Origin: Fagopyrum homotropicum
Taxonomy: Eukaryota; Streptophyta; Magnoliopsida; Caryophyllales; Polygonaceae
Reading direction: 5' to 3'
Assembly: GCA_033239125.1 (NCBI GenBank)
Contig: BSWB01000002.1
Span: forward strand, 88,718,560 to 88,782,559
Length of the DNA: 64,000 nucleotides
Part shown: positions 9,921 through 20,128 of the stretch, one piece after another
How positions within the stretch are numbered: the stretch's first letter is position 1
Layout: each line of letters opens with the position of its first letter
Program-made: the position numbers and the translations under genes
The notes under the pieces: generated by a model
Seen by the model: the letters and a program-made list of their open reading frames with translations, nothing else
Database searches by the model: none
Told to the model about the DNA's origin: nothing

Positions 9921-10485
9921 ATGTCAGGAACTCCCGCAGGTACGCCAAGTCCCGAGCCTATCACCCCGGAGTTGTTTAACCTTATCAAGGGCTTGAAAGA
10001 TAGCATTGAAGGGTTAACTACAAGGTTGTCCAACTTGGAGGCGTCTAATGTAGTTCCGGAGCCTCGGCCACTAGGAGGCAACAGGGAGGTAGGAGACCAC
10101 TCGAGAGCTCCACATCAAGGGGAAGACCGAATACCACTCCAAAGCCAACAAGAGGCGTTTCAAGCAGTCCGACACTCTAATGCCACGCAGCCCTCTCGGA
10201 ATGTCCAAGGCTTAGGCCGCAATCTTGCTTTCGAGGAGCACGTTTTTATCCCTTTTTCTCCTAATATACATGATAATATGCCTAACTATCCTCAACAGTT
10301 TCAGAATCCAGCTTATGACCAGGATGAGGACGGTGATGGAGATGACGAGGAATGGAGGCCAAACGGACGAAGGGAGCACCAACAGCCCCGGAGACCTCAT
10401 GACGGCCGGCGCCAAGACGAGCAGAGGCGTGACCCCTATGGTGGCCAGCCAAGGAGGGAGCGAGATCCGGAGTATGATGGCCTTG
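9921..10485 (+). pseudogene. CRM-B Gag N-terminal part
   Basis: The ATG at 9921 begins MSGTPAGTPSPEPITPELFN, related to the CRM-A and CRM-C Gag starts. A proline- and arginine-rich linker and an acidic patch (DEDGDGDDEEW) follow. The frame is open to the CRM-C1 insertion after codons for EYDGL, and the protein resumes at 18419 with GKVKVKIPSFEGKCDPDVY. Only the N-terminal domain and linker lie here; the capsid is on the other side of the insertion. Confidence 0.85.
10481..10485. other. CRM-C1 target site duplication, left (CCTTG)
   Basis: CCTTG before the CRM-C1 5' LTR; repeated at 18414-18418 after its 3' LTR. Confidence 0.95.
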
Positions 10486-10486
10486 T

Positions 10487-10960
10487 GATGTAGGACCATC
10501 ACATACAAGCTATCAAGGTCCCATTACTAGAGCAAGAGCTAAGGAGATCCAAGAAGTTATGTCAAGGGAAGTGCTATTGCTTGACACAATGCGTGAACTA
10601 TTTAATTTCCGTACATCATGTGTTAATCTTTTGGTGAATGTAGGAGCAAGCGAACCAAGCAAGGAGACCATGCCGATGTGCTCACTTCCCATGCAGCTCG
10701 AGGAGGCCATGCAGGCTGTTGATCACGTCCAATGCAGTCCGGGAGAGGAGGCTGTTGCTTATGCCAATGCAGCCCAAGAGGAGGCTGTTGCTCACGCTAA
10801 TGCAGCCCAAGAGGAGGCTGTTGCTCACGTCCAATGCAGCCCAAGGAGGGAAGCAACTGCTCGTTCCAAAACAGCCCAAGAAGGCAACCAGCTGACCACG
10901 TTTAAAGAGGCCCAAGAGAGTAACAATTCAGCTCATTCGGATCATCATTTGGGCTCTTAA
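10487..10960 (+). other. LTR-encoded Pol tail (5' LTR copy) with 33-bp repeats
   Basis: Reading in the Pol frame, the LTR stays open from base 2 to a stop at 10958-10960. It encodes GPITRARAKEIQEV, a MSREVLLLDTMRELF block, and 11-residue repeats of the form EEAVAHANAAQ. In the 5' LTR this stretch lies upstream of the TATA box and is not expected to be translated from the element's own promoter. The corresponding 3' LTR copy is 17227-17736. Confidence 0.75.
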
Positions 10961-11208
10961 AACACAGCCAAATCACTCATGGATCTGTTGAACAACTCAG
11001 CCCATTCGGATAGCCCATTTGGCTCCTTAAAAACGTTAAAAACGTCCAGCTTGCACTCCAAGGATAAGTTTGAATAATTCAGCCTATTTCCATGCTGATT
11101 AGTGGTTTGTTAGGTTGTTAGCTACATTAGAGGAAGCTCTCTTATTACCACCTTCCCACTAATGTTTTCAGCTTTCTTTTCTTTATTTTTGTCTAGATAA
11201 AAGAGTCT

Positions 11209-11218
11209 ATTTATATAG
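11209..11218 (+). promoter_or_regulatory. TATA-like box of CRM-C1 5' LTR
   Basis: TATTTATATA after AAAAGAGTC; conserved at 17984-17993. CRM-C2 has TATATATAG at 47951-47959. Confidence 0.55.
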
Positions 11219-11639
11219 CCTCTTTAGATGCAGATTAGTTACGTTAAATCCATTGCTTAGAATTGCATTTGTAATCATTTCACAAAATCAATCAAAGAAC
11301 AAGAGAGTTTTTGGTTGGCATTGCTGTTGTTGCTTGGCTGAGCTTGTTTGTGTCAAACCGCCTTCGGATTGGTGCTTCGAGCCTTCACGAGTCCCTCTTT
11401 ATGCTAGTCCAGCATGAGCTAGTGTAACGTTGTATTGGAGACGGGTCTAGGGCAGTCACGATTGGGGTTTTGGCTCTTCAACCTTGGTTCCTTCATTGCC
11501 TCTCTCTTTGGTTCTTCTCTCACCTTTCCTGCGCCATTCATCATCTTCGTTTCACTTCGCCTACTGAATTCGCCTCATTCAGTCCGTTTCGAGATCATTG
11601 TGCCTAGATCGACTAAATCACGGACAATTCCGTATCAGT

Positions 11640-11651
11640 TGGTATCAGAGC
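11640..11651 (+). other. CRM-C1 primer binding site (tRNA-Met)
   Basis: TGGTATCAGAGC begins 2 nt after the LTR end. Confidence 0.9.
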
Positions 11652-12254
11652 TCAGTTGGTACAATTGATCACTTCTTCTTCTTGTTAACCTTATTGCTTA
11701 TCCAATTGAGATCTAACTTGTGCTTGAAGTGTGCCAATTCAAAAGCCGGACAACATCTTGAGGAGAGGCAAATACAAAACGAAAACAAAACAAAAGAGAA
11801 AGCTCAAACGCTGCATACACGTTCGGTAACCCTATCTGCAATCAATTACGGTTACTTCTCTCTCCTACAAATCTTTGACAAAGTCTAAGATATCTTTCAA
11901 AAAAAAAAAACACTACAAAAAACGGCTGGCCCTTTCTTTTTATTAATCAAGCACAAGTCGACTCTTTCAATCAGCTCAAAATGTCATTCTAAACACAATT
12001 TACCATACCTACACCAACCCAACAGTCAATACTCCAATTAGGGGTGTCTTGATTCATCTCCGATACTAAAATTCAGTTTCAGCAGTTCTAGTTCCAAAGG
12101 GTTACTAAGAAGGTTCGGAAATCGCGATCTTAAGGTGTTGGATCCTTACAACTCGAGCCACTAGCTAGGCAATACCAACGAGAGTGTGAGCGATACACAA
12201 GTGAGATCTTTGTTTTTTTCTAACCTAACCAGTTTCTTTGTTTGTTACTTGAGC
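11652..12254 (+). other. CRM-C1 untranslated leader
   Basis: About 600 bp without a gene. It contains an A run at about 11899-11910 and ends in a block (TACACAAGTGAGATCTTTG) just before the gag ATG that is conserved with CRM-C2. Confidence 0.7.
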
Positions 12255-13645
12255 ATGTCCAGGTCCATAAGTCCCAGCAAGTCGAGTAGCGAGACCGTCA
12301 CGCCTGAGATGATCAGTCTATTGAAAAAATTGTCTGATTCCGTAGCTAACCTATCCAAATGAGTGGAGTCTATGGAAGCACGAACACCACCAGCCGGAAC
12401 ACCACCTTTAAGAGCTAACTACGAGTTTGGTGGTCCTTCACGTGTTACTAGAGAGCCGGATCAGCCGGATCAAGGTAATGTACATTCCAACGTCCTTCCT
12501 AATGCTTCTAACATGCCACCATTTGTTGATGACTTTCAGCGACGGAATGAAGCTGAGGACCACACGTGGGAGGGCTACAATCGGCCATTCCAGCAGCCAA
12601 GGCAAGGACGAGATAACCTTCGGCCCTATCAAGAGCAAGACGGGCTCGGAAAGGTCAAAATCAAAATTCCCGTTTTTGAAGGAAAGTGTGATCCCGACGT
12701 CTACACGGAGTGGGAAACTAAAGTTGAGCAGATTTGGTTGTGTCACAACTTCAGCGAGCCTAGGAAGGTTCAACTAGCCGCTCTCGAGTTCCAAGGCTAT
12801 ATGCTTTGGTATGGTGGGATCACGTAGTCAAAGAAAGAGTTCGAACCTTGGATCCTCAAATCAACACATGGGAGCATATGAAGGCACTAATGAGGGCTAG
12901 GTTCGTTCCACCTCACTATACCCGAGAGCTTCGACAACGGCTGGAAAATTTGAGACAAGGCTCACTTAGCGCTGAGGAAGCCTATACGAATATGCAAGTT
13001 GCTATGGTGAAGGCCAACGTTCTAGAGGATGAAGAAAACACTATGGCAAGGTACCTTCGTATTCTGAATTCTAATTTGGCTAATGAGGTTTATATGTATC
13101 CATACAGCACCATGGAGCAATTACTACACTTGGCCATCAAGGTGGAAAGGAATACTAAGGTGCGAAACCGGGACTACAAGACACCTCCCGGGACGCCCAC
13201 TGCGTGGAAAGCACAAAACAGCCGGCTGCATAACCCCAGCCGGGAGCAAGGAGGCCGGAAGGAGGAGAGGAAATCGACACATATGGGCCAAGAAGGGCAA
13301 AGAAGGTCTTCTACACCGTCCACTACACCACGATCCTTGAATGAGCCTTCAAGTGATCATAGAGGGAGTACTCCTATCTCCAACTCTAGAACTAGGGACA
13401 TTGTGTGTTTTAAATGCCAAGGTAGAGGTCACATGAGTAGAGAATGTCCTAATAAACGCACTTTGATCATAAATCATATAGGAGAGTATGAGAGTGAGGA
13501 TGATGTGGAATTAGATTATGAAAATGCCTTAAATGATGACAATGAACTAAATGAGAATGATGATTGCATTGAGTATGAACAAGGTGAATCTTTGATAGCT
13601 AGGAGAACTTTGCATGTCCAACTAGCACCTTGTGAGGATAACTAA
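12255..13645 (+). pseudogene. CRM-C1 Gag (capsid and zinc knuckle), broken
   Basis: The ATG at 12255 begins MSRSISPSKSSSETVTPEM. Capsid signatures follow: IPVFEGKCDPDVYTEWETKV, the HMKALMRARFVPPHYTRELR helix region and ENLRQGSLSAEEAY. A single CCHC knuckle CFKCQGRGHMSREC and an acidic linker come next. Compared with CRM-C2 there is a CGA-to-TGA stop at about 12359, a small frameshift at about 12800-12810 in the WWDHVVKER segment, and a CAA-to-TAA stop at 13643 in the linker before protease. Gag packages the RNA in the cytoplasm; this copy could not make the full protein. Confidence 0.9.
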
Positions 13646-13654
13646 CGTGAAAAT

Positions 13655-13924
13655 TTGTTTCATACTAGGTGTAGCATTAAAGGAAAAGTGTGTAATGTGA
13701 TAATTGATGGAGGAAGTTGTTGCAACATAGCTAGCACTGAAATGGTAACCAAATTACAACTTCTTACATTTTATCACCCTATGCCATATAAACTACATTG
13801 GATGAATGAGTGTGGAGAACTTAAGGTCAATAAGCAAACTAAGGTCAATATAACATTAGGATCATATGAGGATGTTATTACATGTGATGTTGTGCCTATG
13901 AATGCTTGTCACTTGTTGCTTGGC
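13655..13924 (+). pseudogene. CRM-C1 protease fragment
   Basis: Encodes HTRCSIKGKVCNVIIDGGSC and the following NIAST. This is the retropepsin-like region, with DGG(S/C) replacing the usual D(S/T)G catalytic motif, as also in CRM-B and CRM-C2 (where it reads DGRSC). The frame runs to ACHLLLG and then enters LTR sequence at a shared TTGTTGCTTGG. The C-terminal half of the domain (RPWKYDRKV in CRM-C2) is lost. Confidence 0.8.
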
Positions 13925-14266
13925 TGAGCTTGTTTGTGTCAAACCGCCTTCGGATTGGTGCTTCGAGCCTTCACGAGTCCCTCTTTGTGCTAGTCCAGCA
14001 GGAGCTAGTGTAACGTTGTATTAGAGACGGGTCTAGGGCAGTCACGATTGAGGTTTTGGCTCTTCAGTCTTGGTTCCTTCATTGGCTCTCTCTTTGGTTC
14101 TTCTCTCACCTTTCCTGCGCCATATATCATCTTCGTTTCACTTCGCCTACTGAATTCGCCTCATTCAGTCCGTTTCGAGATCATTGTGCCTAGATCGACT
14201 AAATCACGGACAATTCCGTATCAGTAGCTATCTTGAGTCTAGGAACCCCAAATCACGGACAATTCC
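13913..14266 (+). repeat. Patchwork insertion of LTR and Pol fragments in protease
   Basis: Bases 13913-14225 are an LTR 3' segment ending GTATCAGT. They are followed by 23 bp of downstream Pol (14223-14245, a second copy of 14462-14484), then 17 bp of LTR again (14250-14266), then Pol resumes at CCATGATGGG. Junctions share short matches (11 nt TTGTTGCTTGG, 3 nt AGT, 2 nt CC). About 33 bp of protease present in CRM-C2 is missing. The pattern fits template switching during reverse transcription or microhomology-mediated repair. Confidence 0.85.
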
Positions 14267-15497
14267 ATGATGGGTTTTCTAACAAGTATAGCTTTGAGTA
14301 TAAGGGTAAAACTTTAACACTTAAACCTATGACACCTTTACAAATAGCCGAGTATTATGAGAACAAGAGGGTAGAGCAACGAACCCCTCCAAAGCCTAAG
14401 ATCACACGGCCTAAGAGTAAAGAGAACAAAACCCATCAAACATTGTTAGTACAACCAACAAGTAGCTATCTTGAGTCTAGGAATGAATATGTCACTAACT
14501 ATGCTTCTATTGATGTGCTAATGATGAGTTTGTTTAATCTCTAGTGAATGTGCCTCATGACTCTACGATTCCACTTCCTAGATCTATTCAAGGGTTGTTA
14601 GACGAATTTAAAGACGTTTTTCTTGAGGAGATTCCAGCCGGCTTGCCGCCCATTAGGGGCATTGAACACCAAATAGATTTAATACCCGGAGCCACTCTTC
14701 CCAATAGGCCCGCCTATAGGATGAACCCTACGGAAGCCCAGGAAATTCAGAACCAAGTTCAAGCCTTGCTAGATAAGGGGTATGTGCGGGAAAGCCTTAG
14801 TCCTTGTGTCGTTCCCGTCCTGCTAGTACCCAAGAAGGATAACACTTGGAGAATGAGTATTGATTGTAGAGCAATCAATAACATTACTATCAAGTATAGA
14901 TACCCAATTCCCCGTTTAGATGATATGCTTGATGAGTTACATGGAGCTACCATTTTCACTAAGATTGACCTTAGGAGTGGCTACCATGAAATTAGAATGA
15001 GGGAAGGGGATGAATGGAAAACAGCTTTTAAAACAAAATTTGGTCTCTATGAATGGCTAGTAATGCCTTTTGGCTTAACTAACGCTCCTAGTACATTCAT
15101 GAGATTAATGAATCATATTTTGAGACCTTATATTGGTTTATTTGTTGTAGTCTACTTTGATGACATTCTTATCTATAGTAAGACTTTAAAGGAGCATGAA
15201 AATCATTTGAGAGATGTGCTTGCTACATTGCGTATAGAATACTTGTATGCTAATATTCAAAAATGTGTTTTCTATACTAACCGAGTGATTTTTCTTGGTT
15301 TTGTAGTAAGTGCCAATGGTTTGCAAGTGGATGAGGACAAGGTTAAGGCAATCAATGATTGGCCGATTCCTAGGACAGTTGGTGACGTGAGGAGCTTCCA
15401 TGGCTTAGCTACATTCTATAGAAGGTTTGTGAGAGATTTTAGCACCATTGCAGCACCACTCACGGCTTTGACCAAAAAGAAGGTTCCGTTTGAGTGA
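14267..15497 (+). pseudogene. CRM-C1 reverse transcriptase region, broken
   Basis: After the patchwork, MTPLQIAEYYENKRVEQ leads into RT (from about 14544). The fingers and palm are recognisable: VPVLLVPKKDNTWRMSIDCR, RLDDMLDELHGATIFTKIDL, YEWLVMPFGLTNAPSTFMRL and the catalytic FVVVYFDDILIYS. CRM-C2 and CRM-B have WRMC where this copy has WRMS. The frame shifts at about 14540 and ends at a TGG-to-TGA stop at 15495-15497 in the connection domain. The RT copies genomic RNA into DNA in the virus-like particle. Confidence 0.9.
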
Positions 15498-16217
15498 AAT
15501 GAACCGCAGCAAAGAGCCTTTGAAGAGCTCAATAGAAGCCTCACCCTCGCACCACTACTAGCTCTACCGGACTTCACCAAACCCTTTGAGGTTGAATGCG
15601 ACGCATCCGGCATTGTTATTGGCGGCGTCCTTATGCAAGAAGGTAAGCCTCTAGCTTTCTTTAGTGAAAAATTGAAAGGTGCATGCTTAAACTATTCTAC
15701 ATATGACAAAGAATTGTATGCCTTGTTTAGAGTACTCAAAACATGGCAACATTACCTTTGGCCTCAAGAGTTTGTTTTGAAAACCGATCATGATTCACTT
15801 AGACACATTAGGAGCCAAGATAAGCTAGATAGACGGCATGGTAGGTGGATGGAGTTCATAGAAACCTTTTCTTACATTATCAAGTATAAGAAAGGAAAGG
15901 ATAATGTCGTAGCGGATGCATTGTCTAGGAGATACACCTTAATCACCACTTTGAATTCTAGGATGTTAGGTTTTACTTTCATTAAAGAATTATATGTGGA
16001 TGATGCTGAATTTGGGAAGATATTTCATAGATGCACTACTCAAGGCCCTTATGATAAGTACTTTGTGTTTGAAGGTTTCTTGTTTAAAGTGGATAAGATT
16101 TGCATACCTAGATGTTCCCTTAGGATTTTATTGGTGGAAGAAGCCCATAAAGGAGGTTTAATAGGACATTTTGGGAGGGACAAAACTTATCACATGTTGC
16201 AAACTCACTTTTATTGA
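15498..16217 (+). pseudogene. CRM-C1 RNase H and integrase zinc-finger region
   Basis: RNase H starts at FEVECDASGIVIGGVL with the first catalytic Asp. ELYALFRVLKTWQHYLWPQE, TDHDSL and ADALSRRY follow. The integrase N-terminal HHCC finger begins EEAHKGGLIGHFGRDKTYHM and ends across a TGG-to-TGA stop at 16215-16217 (HFY stop P). The frame itself continues after the stop into CIECLKAKARV. Confidence 0.88.
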
Positions 16218-17277
16218 CCTCATATATTAAGGGATGTAGAAACACATGCTTAAGAGGTGCATTGAATGTCTTAAGGCCAAAGCTAGGGTACAACCCCACG
16301 GGCTGTATACGCCCTTACCGACGCCTAATGGCCCTTGGGAGGATATAAGTATGGATTTCATTGTTGGACTACCTAGGACTAAGAAAGGAAGAGATTCCAT
16401 TTTTGTGGTAGTAGATAGATTCTCTAAAATGGCACATTTTATTCCATGTCATAAAACTGAAGATGCATATAATGTTGCTAATCTTTTCTTTAAGGAAATA
16501 GTGAGATTGCATGGAATACCTAAAACTATTGTTAGTGATAGGGATGTCAAGTTTTTGAGTTTCTTTTGGAAGACACTTTGGGGAAAAATGGGCACTAGAT
16601 TACTATTCTCGACCTCTAGTCATCCCCAAACAGATGGGCAAACGGAAGTCACCAATAGGACCCTAACGACCCTCCTTAGAACCATGTTGAAAGATAACTT
16701 AAAAGAATGGGAAGATATGTTACCACATATTGAGTTTGCTTATAATCGCACCATGCATTCTTCCACTTCGTTATCCCCTTTCAAATGTGTTTATGGATTT
16801 AACCCTTTAACTCCTTTGGACTTATTACCGATTCCTCGAAAGGATCGAGTAGCTTTTGATGCTTTGTAATAGGTGGACTACATTAAGGAACTTCATGCTA
16901 AGACCAAGGCTGCACTTGACAAGAAAGGCGTTGAAACTGCAGCTCGGAATAACAAAGGACGTCGGAAAATGGTTTTCCAGCCCGGCGACTTAGTTTGGCT
17001 ACATCTAAGGAAAGAGCGGCTTCCAACAACACGCCATTCGAAGCTAGCACCACGAGGAGATGGACCATTCAAAGTCTTACACCGGATTAATGACAATGCA
17101 TATGTGTTGGACTTACCGGAAGAGTATGGAGTTAGAACCACTTTTAATGTAGGAGATTTGAGCCCCTATGAAGGAGATTCGGAACAAGATGGAAATTCGG
17201 GGTCGAATTCTTTCCAAGGAGTGGATGATGTAGAACCATCACATACAAGCTATCAAGGTCCCATTACTAGAGCATGA
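16218..17277 (+). pseudogene. CRM-C1 integrase core and C-terminus, running into the LTR
   Basis: The HHCC cysteines lie in CIEC. The core follows with DFIVGLPRTKKGRDSIFVVV, IVSDRDVKFLSFFW and SSHPQTDGQTEVTNRTL, giving the DDE triad. The C-terminal GDLVWLHLRKER, SKLAPRGDGPFKVL and FNVGDLSPYEGD follow, without a canonical chromodomain. A stop (TAA, 16867-16869) breaks the frame in the core-to-tail linker. The last codons (VDDVEPSHTSYQGPITRA) lie in the 3' LTR and end at a TGA at 17275-17277, where the 5' LTR copy has AGA. Confidence 0.9.
17212..17225 (+). other. CRM-C1 putative polypurine tract
   Basis: The purine-rich CAAGGAGTGGA immediately precedes TGATG of the 3' LTR. It is shorter and less pure than the CRM-A and CRM-B tracts, probably because it is also coding. 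Confidence 0.5.
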
Positions 17278-18413
17278 GCTAAGGCGATCCAAGAAGTTAT
17301 GTCAAGGGAAGTGCTATTGCTTGACACAATGCGTGAACTATTTAATTTCCGTACATCATGTGTTAATCTTTTGGTGAATGTAGGAGCAAGCGAACCAAGC
17401 AAGGAGACCATGCCGACGTGCTCACTTCCCATGCAGCTCGAGGAGGCCATGCAGGCTGTTGATTACGTCCAATGCAGTCCGGGAGAGGAGGCTGTTGCTC
17501 ACGCCAATGCAGCCCAAGAGGAGGCTGTTGCTCACGCCAATGCAGCCCAAGAGGAGGCTGTTGCTCACGTCCAATGCAGCCCAAGGAGGAAGGCTGTTGC
17601 TCACGTCCAATGCAGCCCAAGGAGGAAAGCAGCTGCTCGTTCCAAAACAGCCCAAGAAGGAAACCAGTTGACCACGTTTAAAGAGGCCCAAGAGAGTAAC
17701 AATTCAGCTCATTCGGATCATCATTTGGGCTCTTAAAACACAGCCAAATCACTCATGGATCTGTTGAACAACTCAGCCCATTCGGATAGCCCATTTGGCT
17801 CCTTAAAAATGTTAAAAACGTCCAGCTTGCACTCCAAGGATAAGTTTGAATAATTCAGCCTATTTCCATGCTGATTAGTGGTTTGTTAGGTTGTTAGCTA
17901 CATTAGAGGAAGCTCTCTTATTACCACCTTCCCACTAATGTTTTCAGCTTTCTTTTCTTTATTTTTGTCTAGATAAAAGAGTCTATTTATATAGCCTCTT
18001 TAGCTGCAGATTAGTTACGTTAAATCCATTGCTTAGAATTGCATTTGTAATCATTTCACAAAATCAATCAAAGAACAAGAGAGTTTTTGGTTGGCATTGC
18101 TGTTGTTGCTTGGCTGAGCTTGTTTGTGTCAAACCGCCTTCGGATTGGTGCTTCGAGCCTTCACGAGTCCCTCTTTGTGCTAGTCCAGCAGGAGCTAGTG
18201 TAACGTTGTATTGGAGACGGGTCTAGGGCAGTCACGATTGGGGTTTTGGCTCTTCAGCCTTGGTTCCTTCATTGGTTCTCTCTTTGGTTCTTCTCTCACC
18301 TTTCCTGCGCCATTCATCATCTTCGTTTCACTTCGCCTACTGAATTCGCCTCATTCAGTCAGTTTCGAGATCATTGTGCCTAGATCGACTAAATCACGGA
18401 CAATTCCGTATCA
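17226..18413 (+). repeat. CRM-C1 3' LTR
   Basis: Same as 10486-11637 except for substitutions and one additional 36-bp repeat unit in the coding tail; ends GTATCA and is followed by CCTTG. TATTTATATA lies at 17984-17993. Confidence 0.93.
17227..17736 (+). pseudogene. LTR-encoded Pol tail (3' LTR copy) with repeats
   Basis: Continues the Pol frame into the LTR: ITRA, TGA, then KAIQEVMSREVLLLDTMREL, LPMQLEEAMQAVD, and in-frame units EEAVAHANAAQ (33 bp) and KAVAHVQCSPRR (36 bp). It ends SAHSDHHLGS at a stop at 17734-17736. Unit number differs from the 5' LTR (one more 36-bp unit) yet the frame is kept. Without the single TGA, the Pol tail would be about 170 residues long inside the LTR. No known domain is recognised in it. 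Confidence 0.75.
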
Positions 18414-18418
18414 CCTTG
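18414..18418. other. CRM-C1 target site duplication, right (CCTTG)
   Basis: Matches 10481-10485. CRM-B Gag continues immediately afterwards. Confidence 0.95.
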
Positions 18419-20128
18419 GCAAAGTGAAGGTGAAGATCCCAAGCTTTGAAGGCAAATGTGACCCGGATGTGTACATGGCTTGGGAGGCCAAGATAGAGCA
18501 AATATGGTCATGCCATAACTTTCCCGAGCATAAGAAGGTACATTATGCAGCTCTTGAGTTTATTGATTAAGCTATGATATGGTGGGATGATTTGGTGAAG
18601 GAAAGGAGGAGAACTATGGATGCACCGGTAGTCACTTGGGCGCACATGAAGGCCTTGATGAGAGTTCGGTTTGTGCCTCAACATTACACTAGAGAATTGA
18701 GGCAAAGGTTGGAGAACTTGAGGCAAGGAGCCATGACCGTCGAGGAGACCTACAATGACTAGGTATCTTCGTATTCTCAATTCAAGTTTTTCTAATGAGA
18801 TAGATCTTTTTCCCTATAGCTCTATGACAGAATTGCTCCACCTAGCAATCAAAGTAGAAAGAAAAATAAAGGCAAGAAGTCAAGGAGGTAAGGCTGCCTA
18901 TGGCACGCCTAGCTCATGGAGGAGCCAAGGAGGTCGCCAACAAGGGAATTACAGCCGGGAGGTGCCAAGCAAGGAGAAGCTAGTCCCGGAGCAAGGAGGC
19001 CCATGCAAGGCTCCTTATGCAGCCCCTACCAAGCCCACGCCTACACTACCTAAAGGCACTCAAGGGAGTACTTCTAACCCTTCATCTAGAGCTAGAGATA
19101 TTGTATGTTTTAAGTGCCAAGGAAGAGGGCACATAATGAAGGATTGTCCTAACAAAAGAACCTTGCTAGTTAACCATTTAGGGCAATATGAGTCCGAATC
19201 TGAGCATGAGCATGATAATGATGATTTTGAGCTTAATATGCATGATCATGATGATTTTGATTATGATGGGATTGAATATGAGCAAGGAGATTGTTTATTA
19301 GCTAAGAGAGTTTTATTTGATCATCCTAGCTCATTCCTAGCTAACACTTCCATGATTTATGATAAAAGTCTTGAGCATGATAATTCTTTGATAGCTAGGA
19401 GAACTTTAAGTATACAACTTGCTCCTTGTGAAGATAACCAAAGAGAAAACTTGTTTCACACTAGATGCTCGGTTAAAGGAAAGGTTTGTAATGTTATTAT
19501 TGATGGAGGAAGTTGTTGCAATATTGCTAGCACCGAAATGATATCTAAGTTGCAAATTCCTACATTTTATCACCCTATGCCATATAAGTTGCATTGGATG
19601 AATGAATGTGGTGAGTTAAAGGTTAATAGGCAAGCTAAGATCACTTTTACTTTAGGCCATTATGAAGATACGGTTTTATGTGATGTTGTGCCTATGCAAG
19701 CTTGTCATGTGTTGTTAGGTCGCCCTTGGCAATATGATAGGAGAGTTATGCATGATGGTTTTACAAATAGATATTCTTTTGTATTCAATGGTAAAACCGT
19801 GACGCTCAAGCCTATGACTCCCTTGCAGATTGCGGAGGCATTTGAGAAGAAGAAGGCAAGTGAGCAAGAGCAAGGACAAGCTAAGAAGGGGAGCAAGCTG
19901 TCGAGCCAAGACCTCTCCCTAGCCACGCCTTCTAACCACCAGCCTAGCACCCTTGTGTCCACGGTCACAAAACAGCCCACAACAGCCTTGTTAGCTTCCA
20001 AACTTGAGCTACAAAATGACTACCTACCCTTAGACACCACCTTGATGATGTTGTGTAAGGAGCTCACCTTGATGAGTGATGAAGCCCACAACAGCCTTGT
20101 TACCACCTACTATCTCAGCCATCCTTGA
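18419..20128 (+). pseudogene. CRM-B Gag C-terminal part, zinc knuckle and protease
   Basis: Resumes the capsid at KVKIPSFEGKCDPDVYMAWE. A TAA stop at 18568-18570 interrupts the FIDYAMIWWDD segment. About 60 bp (the TNMQVAMVKANVLEDEENT region of CRM-C) is deleted at about 18760, with a frame change. From 18755 the frame is open for 457 codons: the end of capsid, knuckle CFKCQGRGHIMKDC, and a long acidic/histidine linker (SESEHEHDNDDFELNMHDHD). The protease follows with VIIDGGSCCNIASTEM, LLGRPWQYDRR and KPMTPLQIAE. The frame slips near 20076-20128 into the RT frame. Confidence 0.9.

Larger units (their letters stand above)
10486..11637 (+). repeat. CRM-C1 5' LTR
   Basis: Starts TGATGTAGGACC and ends TTCCGTATCA. 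Its first 475 bp are an open reading frame equivalent to the Pol C-terminal tail. A TATA-like TATTTATATA lies at 11209-11218. Confidence 0.93.
10486..18413 (+). mobile_element. CRM-C1: complete but inactive CRM-like chromovirus
   Basis: LTRs are 10486-11637 (1152 bp) and 17226-18413 (1188 bp), with duplication CCTTG. The internal region has a tRNA-Met primer site, leader, Gag, protease, RT, RNase H and integrase. The Pol frame runs into the 3' LTR, a feature described for the CRM clade of chromoviruses. The LTRs differ at about 20 positions by eye, plus one 36-bp repeat unit. Several premature stops, a frameshift and a patchwork insertion in protease inactivate it. Its closest relative here is CRM-C2 (47322 onward). 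Confidence 0.93.

Noticed and set aside
17459..17690. Regularly spaced 33-36 bp repeats resembling a CRISPR array
   Set aside because: The units are contiguous without spacers, encode protein in the Pol frame, and sit in a plant LTR.
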